This document shows positions 50,032-56,391 of a stretch of 64,000 bases of DNA, piece by piece. Every line of letters begins with the position of its first letter. The first letter of the stretch is position 1. The stretch spans positions 7,254,001-7,318,000 of the forward strand of contig NZ_CP108513.1 of the NCBI RefSeq assembly GCF_035989285.1, written 5' to 3'. The notes under the pieces are model-generated. The model was given only the letters and a program-made list of their open reading frames with translations, was not told the origin of the DNA and ran no database searches. A program made the translations under genes and the position numbers. Origin of the DNA: Streptomyces sp. NBC_01235 (lineage in GTDB: Bacteria; Actinomycetota; Actinomycetes; Streptomycetales; Streptomycetaceae).

Positions 50032-50673
50032 ATGAGGGGCGAACCCAGTTGCCCGAAGTGTGGTGGCCGGGTCAGGGCTCCCGGACTCTTCTCCGACTCC
50101 TGGCAGTGCGATGTGCACGGGACGGTGCATCCGCTGCAGCCCGTGATCCCGCCCAGCGTCGAGGCCCTCAGTGTCGTCGTGCATCGCACGCAGGTGCCGG
50201 TGTGGATGCCGTGGCCGCTGCCGGTCGGCTGGCTCTTCACGGGCGTGACGTACGCGGGTGACGACCGCAGTGGGGGTCGCGCCACCGTCGTGGCCTGCTC
50301 CGGACCGGGCCCGCTCGGCGGCATGGGCGAGCTGATCCTGGTCGCCGAGGAGCTGGGCGTCGGGCTCGGCGCGCGGTATGCCGGTGTCGACGGGCCGGAC
50401 CCGGGTCCGTACATGAGCGTCGAGAAACCCCCGCAGGCGAAGGTGCTGGCCGGGGGTCGGCCGACGCCGCTGTGGCATGTGTCCGCCACCCCGGACGACC
50501 GCGCGGTGTTCGCGGGGGAGGCGCGGGGGCTGTGGCTGTGGGCCGTCGTGTGGCCCGAGCAGTCGGGGCTGCTGATGTACGACGAGCTGGTGCTGACGGA
50601 TCTGCGGGACGCGGGGGCCGAGGTGGAGCTGGTGCCGTGCGGGGCGCTGTCGCCGCGGCTGCTCAAGCCGTAG
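50032..50673 (+). CDS. DUF6758 family protein with an N-terminal zinc-ribbon
   Basis: A 213-aa protein starting MRGEPSCPKCGGRVRAPGLF, with a CxxC pair and a third Cys in DSWQCDVHG, a partial zinc-ribbon. The rest is beta-rich (VPVWMPWPLPVGWLFTGVTY; ATVVACSGPGPLGGMGELIL; RPTPLWHVSATPDDRAVFAG; GLWLWAVVWPEQSGLLMYDE). Family members are sometimes called phosphotransacetylases, without support. The GTGGGGCCCTATG context offers a weak ribosome-binding site. The function is unknown. Confidence 0.75.
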   Translation: MRGEPSCPKCGGRVRAPGLFSDSWQCDVHGTVHPLQPVIPPSVEALSVVVHRTQVPVWMPWPLPVGWLFTGVTYAGDDRSGGRATVVACSGPGPLGGMGELILVAEELGVGLGARYAGVDGPDPGPYMSVEKPPQAKVLAGGRPTPLWHVSATPDDRAVFAGEARGLWLWAVVWPEQSGLLMYDELVLTDLRDAGAEVELVPCGALSPRLLKP

Positions 50674-50782
50674 CGGCCTGCCTGTAGGGGGCGCATCCTG
50701 CTTTCGGGTATGACAGGAGCGGTGTGATTACCGGCTATGCTGGAGCGTCCCCATCCGTCCCGTCAGCGTCTGGAGCCTGCTC

Positions 50783-51640
50783 GTGCGTATCGATCTGCAC
50801 TGTCACTCCACGGCCTCCGACGGTACGGACACGCCGGCCGAGCTGGTGCGCAACGCGGCCGCCGCCGGTCTGGACGTCGTCGCGCTGACCGATCACGACA
50901 CCACCCGCGGATGCGCCGAGGCCGTTGCCGCCCTGCCGCAGGGGCTCACCCTGGTCACCGGCGCCGAGCTGTCCTGTCGTATCGACGGCATCAGCATGCA
51001 CATGCTGGCCTATCTGTTCGACCCCGAGGAGCCCGCCCTGCTCGCCGAGCGCGAACTGGTGCGTGACGACCGGGTGCCGCGGGCGCGCGGGATGGTCGCC
51101 AGGCTCAACGAGCTGGGCGTGCCCGTCACCTGGGAGCAGGTCGCGCGGATCGCGGGGGAGGGGTCCGTCGGGCGGCCGCATGTCGCCACCGCCCTGGTCG
51201 AGCTGGGCGTCGTGCCGACCGTGAGCGACGCGTTCACCGAGGACTGGCTGGCCGACGGTGGCCGGGCCTACGTCGAGAAGCACGAGACCGACCCCTTCGA
51301 GGCGATCCGGCTGGTCAAGGGCGCGGGCGGGGTCACCGTCTTCGCGCACCCCGGCGCCGACAAGCGGGGGCGCACGGTGCCGGAGTCGGCGATCGCCGAG
51401 CTGGCCGCGGCCGGCCTCGACGGCATCGAGGTCGACCACATGGACCACGGCGCGGACACGCGGGCGCGGCTGCGCGGACTGGCCGCCGATCTGGGGCTGC
51501 TGGTCACCGGCTCGTCGGACTACCACGGCAGCCGCAAGACGTGCGTGCTCGGCGAGTACACGACCGACCCCGAGGTGTACGGGGAGATCACCCGACGGGC
51601 GACGGGGGCGTTCCCGGTGCCGGGGACCGGCGGGGCCTGA
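50783..51640 (+). CDS. PHP-domain phosphoesterase
   Basis: A 285-aa metal-dependent enzyme, GTG start at 50783. It has all PHP ligands in order: IDLHCHSTASDGTDTP, VALTDHDTTRG, VTGAELSC, VTVFAHPGADKRGR, IEVDHMDHG and LVTGSSDYHGSRK. It is similar to bacterial YciV/RnaAM-type enzymes that hydrolyse 3',5'-nucleoside bisphosphates or short RNA 5' ends. The precise substrate is not known. It lies ahead of the marC gene in the same direction. Confidence 0.9.
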   Translation: MRIDLHCHSTASDGTDTPAELVRNAAAAGLDVVALTDHDTTRGCAEAVAALPQGLTLVTGAELSCRIDGISMHMLAYLFDPEEPALLAERELVRDDRVPRARGMVARLNELGVPVTWEQVARIAGEGSVGRPHVATALVELGVVPTVSDAFTEDWLADGGRAYVEKHETDPFEAIRLVKGAGGVTVFAHPGADKRGRTVPESAIAELAAAGLDGIEVDHMDHGADTRARLRGLAADLGLLVTGSSDYHGSRKTCVLGEYTTDPEVYGEITRRATGAFPVPGTGGA

Positions 51641-51692
51641 CGCCCGCCCTCGCACCTCCACTCACCCTCTTTCACGCAAGGCCTCTGCACTG

Positions 51693-52298
51693 ATGTTCGA
51701 CGTCGCCGTTTTCGGTTCCCTCTTCCTCACCCTTTTTGTCATCATGGATCCCCCCGGGATCACCCCGATCTTCCTCGCGCTGACCGCCGGCCGGCCCGGC
51801 AAGGTGCAGAAGCGGATGGCCTTCCAGGCGGTCTGTGTGGCCGGCGGTGTGATCGCCGTCTTCGGGCTGCTGGGTCATCAGATCCTCGACTACCTGCATG
51901 TCTCCGTGCCCGCGCTGATGATCGCGGGCGGGCTGCTGCTCCTGCTGATCGCGCTCGACCTGCTCACCGGCAAGACCGACGAGCCGAAGCAGACCAAGGA
52001 CGTCAACGTCGCGCTCGTCCCGCTGGGCATGCCGCTGCTGGCCGGCCCGGGTGCGATCGTGTCCGTCATCCTCGCCGTGCAGAAGGCCGACGGCGTGGCC
52101 TCGCAGGTGTCGGTCTGGACGGCGATCCTCGCCATCCATGTCGTGCTGTGGCTGGTGATGCGGTACTCGCTGCTGATCATCCGGGTCATCAAGGACGGCG
52201 GTGTGGTCCTGGTGACGCGGCTCGCGGGCATGATGCTCTCCGCGATCGCCGTGCAGCAGATCATCAACGGGGTCACGCAGGTCGTCCGGGCGAGCTGA
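51693..52298 (+). CDS. MarC family membrane protein
   Basis: A 201-aa protein with six hydrophobic segments, starting MFDVAVFGSLFLTLFVIMDP. It has the family features FVIMDPPGITPIFLALTAGR, LMIAGGLLLLLIALDLLTG and LVPLGMPLLAGPGAIVSVIL. MarC proteins are wide-spread and their substrate is not settled. A hairpin terminator follows. Confidence 0.88.
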   Translation: MFDVAVFGSLFLTLFVIMDPPGITPIFLALTAGRPGKVQKRMAFQAVCVAGGVIAVFGLLGHQILDYLHVSVPALMIAGGLLLLLIALDLLTGKTDEPKQTKDVNVALVPLGMPLLAGPGAIVSVILAVQKADGVASQVSVWTAILAIHVVLWLVMRYSLLIIRVIKDGGVVLVTRLAGMMLSAIAVQQIINGVTQVVRAS

Positions 52299-52325
52299 GC
52301 CGGCATGGCAGGCCGTGGCATGCGC

Positions 52326-52358
52326 AGAGCCCCCCACGGCATTGCCGTGGGGGGCTCT
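52326..52358. terminator. Strong hairpin after marC
   Basis: AGAGCCCCCCACGGCA (52326-52341) pairs perfectly with TGCCGTGGGGGGCTCT (52343-52358) around a single T. It begins 27 bp after the marC stop and lies 24 bp before the convergent small gene's stop. Confidence 0.9.
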
Positions 52359-52382
52359 GAAACCTGTGTGTCAGGACCCGTG

Positions 52383-52535
52383 TTACGAGGCCGAGGTGTC
52401 GGCCGGACGGATCCACAGCCGCTGCCCGATGGCGGCGGCCTGCTGAACGATCCGGTTGACGGAGGCGGCGTCCACGACGGTGCTGTCCACGGGCGTGCCG
52501 TCGACGTCGTCGAGTCGCATGATTTCGAAGCGCAT
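52383..52535 (-). CDS. 50-residue hypothetical protein
   Basis: A small frame MRFEIMRLDDVDGTPVDSTV then VDAASVNRIVQQAAAIGQRL ending WIRPADTSAS. The ribosome-binding site GAAGGGAG lies at a suitable distance. The length, the acidic start and the high third-position GC look like a real micro-protein, of a type repeatedly found in Streptomyces. Function unknown. Divergent from the NYN gene. Confidence 0.65.
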   Translation of the reverse strand: MRFEIMRLDDVDGTPVDSTVVDAASVNRIVQQAAAIGQRLWIRPADTSAS

Positions 52536-52729
52536 TGCTTCTCCCTTCGTCTGGTCATCCTCCCGAGGAGGATTGCTGCGTACGTGATGAGTCAACGCGG
52601 TGCGTGTTACAAACATTCCCTACGCTAAAGAAATTTTTCGAACGGCTAACTACTAACTGGTAAGTGTGTTTGCGGAGACTGAACGGGACCGGTTGTGTTC
52701 GCAGCGTGACCACCGGGACAATGGAGGCG

Positions 52730-53626
52730 ATGAACGACGACCTCCCGGCCCTCGCCGCCCGTATCGACCGCACGAACGAGCTGCTGACACGCATGCTCGC
52801 CGAGGTGGCCAAGACGCCCTCGACCCACGCGATCTTCGTCGACGCGGGGTACCTGTACGCGGCCGCGGGGCGCCTGGTGGCCGGGACCGAGGACCGCCGC
52901 GCCTTCGACCTCGACGCCGAGGGCCTGATCGAAGCGCTCATCGACCGCGCCCGTTCGATCTTCGCCGACAGCCGGCTGCTGCGCGTCTACTGGTACGACG
53001 GCGCCCGGCGCCGCATCCACACCGCCGAGCAGCAGTCCATCGCCGAACTGCCGGACGTGAAGGTGCGGTTGGGCAACCTGAACGCCAACAACCAGCAAAA
53101 GGGCGTCGACTCGCTGATCCGGACGGACCTGGAGTCACTGGCCAGGCACCGGGCCATCAGCGACGCGGCCCTGCTCGGCGGCGACGAGGACCTGGTCTCG
53201 GCGGTGGAGGCCGCGCAGGGGTACGGCGCCCGCGTCCACCTCTGGGGCATCGAGGCGCCGGAGGGCCGCAACCAGGCCGAGCCGCTGCTCTGGGAGGTCG
53301 ACAGTCAGCGCACCCTCGACCTCGACTTCTTCAAGCCGTACGTCGCACGGCGCACCGCCCCGACCTACGAGACGACCAGCGCGAGCCGGCCCACCCGCGA
53401 GGCCGTCCGCTTCGCCGGCGCGCAGATCGCGGCGAAGTGGCTCGCCGCGCGGGGCAGGGAGGCGCTGGCGGAGCTGCTGCCGGGCCATCCCTACCTCCCC
53501 GGCTCCGTCGACCAGGACCTCCTCGTCGAGGCCGAGGGCATCCTGCAGTACTCCCTGCGCGGCCAGGCGGACCTGAGACGCGTGCTGCGGGACGGCTTCT
53601 GGGAGCACGTGCAGACGCAGTACTAG
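52730..53626 (+). CDS. NYN-domain (PIN-like) putative RNase
   Basis: A 298-aa protein of the LabA/NYN group. The start at 52730 (MNDDLPALAARIDRTNELLT) has ATGGAGGCG upstream. The nuclease core has the acidic residues in HAIFVDAGYLYAAAG, GVDSLIRTDLESLAR and ALLGGDEDLVSAVEAAQGYG, as expected for a PIN-like fold. The C-terminal part resembles an OST-HTH/LOTUS-like helical region (EAVRFAGAQIAAKWLAARG; LVEAEGILQYSLRGQADLRR). It probably cleaves RNA; the target is unknown. An IS remnant begins directly after its TAG stop. Confidence 0.85.
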   Translation: MNDDLPALAARIDRTNELLTRMLAEVAKTPSTHAIFVDAGYLYAAAGRLVAGTEDRRAFDLDAEGLIEALIDRARSIFADSRLLRVYWYDGARRRIHTAEQQSIAELPDVKVRLGNLNANNQQKGVDSLIRTDLESLARHRAISDAALLGGDEDLVSAVEAAQGYGARVHLWGIEAPEGRNQAEPLLWEVDSQRTLDLDFFKPYVARRTAPTYETTSASRPTREAVRFAGAQIAAKWLAARGREALAELLPGHPYLPGSVDQDLLVEAEGILQYSLRGQADLRRVLRDGFWEHVQTQY

Positions 53627-54542
53627 GGCGTGTACCGAAAGTGGATCTTGAACGTGAGGTGATCTTGGTTCGCGGCGCGTGGAGATCTGACGAACGCGCG
53701 ATGGGCGGTGCTGGAACCGCTGTTGCCGAAGGGCAAGAAACCCGGACGGCCGCCGACGTGGGCCGGGCGGCAGCTGGCCGACGGCATACGGTTCCGGGTT
53801 CGCACCGGCATCCCGTGGCGGGACCTCCCTGCCGAGTACGGGCCGTGGGGCCGGGTGGATGACCTGTTCCGCCGGTGGCGGCGGGACGGCACCTGGCAAC
53901 GGATCTTCACCGCCCTCCAGGCCCGGGCCGACGCGAAAGAGCTGATCACCTGGGACGTCAACGTCGACTCCACGGTGTGCCGGGCCCACCGGCACGCCGC
54001 CGGCGCGAGGGAAGAGGGGAGCTGCAGAAGGAGCCGCCCGGCGGCGTCGGCGACGAGCCGGACGACCACGGGCTCGGGCGCTCGCGCGGTGGCCTGACCA
54101 CCAAGCCGCACCTGGCGGTCGAACAGGGCCGGAAGCCCATGTTCATCGTGATCACGGCCGGGCGGCGGGGCGATTCCCCGCAGTTCGAGCCCGTCCTGAA
54201 CAAGGTCCGTGTCCCGCGTCTCGGGCCGGGCAGGCCGCGCACCCGGCCCGATCGGCGTGCAGACGAGGCGTACGCCTCCCGGAGGAACCGTGCTCACCTG
54301 CGGCGGCGCGGGATCCGCTGCACGATCCCGGACAGGCCGACCAGGCCCGCAACCGCAAGAAACGCGGTCCGCGCGGCGTCCGGCCGCCGCAGTTCGACCC
54401 GCACGACTACAAGGCTCGGCACGCGGTCGAGTGCGGCATCAATCGCCTCAAAAGGCACCGGGCCGTGGCTACGAGGTACGACGAGCTCGCGGTCCGCTAC
54501 GAGGCCACCGCCCTCGTCGCAGCCATCAACGAATGGTTGTGA
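53627..54542 (+). pseudogene. IS5-family transposase remnant (several frameshifts)
   Basis: The insertion-like stretch begins GGGCGTGTACCGAAAGTGG immediately after the NYN stop, which looks like a left inverted repeat. Transposase pieces are in three frames: LTNARWAVLEPLLPKGKKPG to about 54015; then [20 protein letters not shown] with [20 protein letters not shown] to about 54330; then [20 protein letters not shown] to [20 protein letters not shown] and INEWL, with TGA at 54540-54542. The first break lies at a G-run and could be programmed -1 shifting; the second needs a one-base loss. The frame upstream of LTNARWAV has a stop and no good start. No matching right inverted repeat was found. 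Confidence 0.82.
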
Positions 54543-54643
54543 ACGGCCGTGCTGCGGCGGCGCATGGGCCTCTTCGAAGCGAAGCGTTCTGCTGTCGGCC
54601 AAGGCTGTCGCGGCTGCGATGGCATGGGCGACAGGATCGTCAC

Positions 54644-55339
54644 ATGCAGCCGATCTTCGTTCTCGTGCACAGTCCGTCCGTGGGTCCCTCGACCTGGCGC
54701 CCAGTGGCCGAACACCTGACGGCGGCGGGATACCAGGTACGGGTGCCGTCCCTGCTGCACATAGGCGCCGGCGCCCCACCCTTCTGGCCCCGCATCGTCG
54801 ACGCCGTCCGCGACGACCTCCGGCAGGTCTCGGCCGGCAGCCCCGTCACGTTGGTGGCGCACAGCAACGCAGGCTTGTTTCTCCCAGTGATTCGCGCGGG
54901 CCTCGACCATCCGGTGACCAGCTCGATCTTCGTCGATGCCGCGCTGCCGGCCCGGATCGGACCGACCTCTGTCGCGTCACCCGAGTTGCTGGAATTCCTC
55001 GGCCCGATGGCGGTGAACGGCAGGCTGCCGCGCTGGACCGACTGGTGGGACGAGGCAGACATCGCACCCATGTTCTCTGATCCGATGGTGCGGCAGACAG
55101 TCATTGAGGAGCAGCCCACCCTGCCGCTGTCCTACTACGAGCAGCACATCCCGGTCCCCGACGGCTGGGACGACCATCCCTGCTCCTACTTGCTGTTCGG
55201 CCCTCCGTATGACGACCTTGCCGCCGAGGCACGCGAACGCGGCTGGCGCGTGGCACACCTGCCCGGCGCACACCTCCACCAGATCATCGATCCTGCGGGC
55301 AGCGCCCGGCACCTCGTCGAGCTCGCCACTACGACTTGA
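54644..55339 (+). CDS. Alpha/beta hydrolase near the IS remnant
   Basis: A 231-aa hydrolase with the start at 54644 (MQPIFVLVHSPSVGPSTWRP). The nucleophile motif is VAHSNAGLF (Ser in a GxSxG-like S-N-A-G), the oxyanion region is FVLVHSPSVGPSTW, and the His is in LPGAHLHQIIDPAGSA. It has the look of esterases of the AB_hydrolase_6 type. A longer frame reaching into the IS is rejected. It lies in the non-conserved interval between the IS and the next hydrolase. The substrate is unknown. Confidence 0.8.
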   Translation: MQPIFVLVHSPSVGPSTWRPVAEHLTAAGYQVRVPSLLHIGAGAPPFWPRIVDAVRDDLRQVSAGSPVTLVAHSNAGLFLPVIRAGLDHPVTSSIFVDAALPARIGPTSVASPELLEFLGPMAVNGRLPRWTDWWDEADIAPMFSDPMVRQTVIEEQPTLPLSYYEQHIPVPDGWDDHPCSYLLFGPPYDDLAAEARERGWRVAHLPGAHLHQIIDPAGSARHLVELATTT

Positions 55340-56267
55340 TCCACTTCCGATACCCGCCCTGGTTCCCGGGTTTTCCGGGGTTCCCCGGGTTCCCGGGGTG
55401 CTTGTCCCAGAAGTCGGCGAGGGCGCCGGCCGTCGGCAGCGGCTGGTCCAGGTTCGGTGAGTGCTCGGCGCCCGGCACGACCGTCCGGTGCCCGCGCAGC
55501 TCCAGGGTCATGTCGTCCAGGAGGGTCACCGGCCAGGTGTCGTCGCGCGCGCCCGACAGGACGTGGAACGGCAGCGGGACGGCGGCGAGTTCGGCGACCC
55601 GGTTCGGCTCGACGCACAACTGGCGGCCGGTGACGAGGAGTTGGGCCGGCTTGTGGTTCAGCCAGCGCAGCCGGAGCTGCTCGGGTTCGCCGAAGCCGCG
55701 GGCCGGACCGCCGACCTCCTCCGGCGGACCCATCGCCAGGATCGCCTCCCACACCTGAGGCATCGTCATCACCGCGAGCGCGTCGTGCAGCAGCTTCACG
55801 CGCTGCTTCTGCGAGTCCGAGATCTCGGCCGGGCCCGAGGCGACGAGCGTGAACGAGACGAAGGGGGAGTGGTCGAGGAGGACGGCGGAGCGGGCGATCT
55901 GACCGCCCAGGGAGTGCCCGACGAGGTGCAGAGGCATGCCGAGGGCCGCCGCCTGCGCCAGCACGTCCCGGGCCAACTCCTCCTGGGCGTAGGGGGATTC
56001 GTCCTCGGCCGGTCCGTCGGACTCGTTCTGCCCGCGCCCGTCCACGGCGATGGTCCGGTAACCGCGGGCCGTGAGCGGCTCGTGCAGCTGGTGGAAGTCC
56101 TCCTTGCTCCCGGTGAAGCCGGGCAGCAGCAGCGCGACACCCCGCGGCGTGACACCGGCGGGCACGGGCGCGTCGACGACGGCGAACTCACCGCGCCCGG
56201 TCCGCAGGCGGTACGCACGCGCACCGGGGGGCGGGGGAAAGGGGGTGGTGAAGCTCGGCGTGGTCAC
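55329..56267 (-). CDS. Alpha/beta hydrolase with collagen-like C-terminus
   Basis: A 312-aa hydrolase starting MTTPSFTTPFPPPPGARAYR. It has the oxyanion loop LLLPGFTGSKEDFHQLHEPL, the nucleophile elbow LVGHSLGGQIA, the acid in VLSGARDDTWPVT and the His in VVPGAEHSPNL. After FWDKH the C-terminus is GNPGNPGKPGNQGGYRKW, a collagen-like G-x-P repeat. Its last 11 bp overlap the last 11 bp of the convergent hydrolase gene at 55329-55339. The substrate is unknown. Confidence 0.87.
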   Translation of the reverse strand: MTTPSFTTPFPPPPGARAYRLRTGRGEFAVVDAPVPAGVTPRGVALLLPGFTGSKEDFHQLHEPLTARGYRTIAVDGRGQNESDGPAEDESPYAQEELARDVLAQAAALGMPLHLVGHSLGGQIARSAVLLDHSPFVSFTLVASGPAEISDSQKQRVKLLHDALAVMTMPQVWEAILAMGPPEEVGGPARGFGEPEQLRLRWLNHKPAQLLVTGRQLCVEPNRVAELAAVPLPFHVLSGARDDTWPVTLLDDMTLELRGHRTVVPGAEHSPNLDQPLPTAGALADFWDKHPGNPGNPGKPGNQGGYRKWIKS

Positions 56268-56331
56268 GAGCCGAGGCTACCGGGAGGGCGCGCCGCGCGG
56301 CGTCGGCGGGATCCTTCTCCGGGAACGCCGA

Positions 56332-56365
56332 CGGCCCGGCCCCTCACGGAGGAGGGACCGGGCCG
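56332..56365 (-). terminator. Hairpin downstream of the helicase gene
   Basis: CGGCCCGGCCCCTC (56332-56345) pairs with GAGGGACCGGGCCG (56352-56365) with one mismatch. It lies 27 bp beyond the helicase stop (56392) in the direction of its transcription. Confidence 0.7.
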
Positions 56366-56391
56366 CCGGACCGTCATGCCATGCCGGTCGA

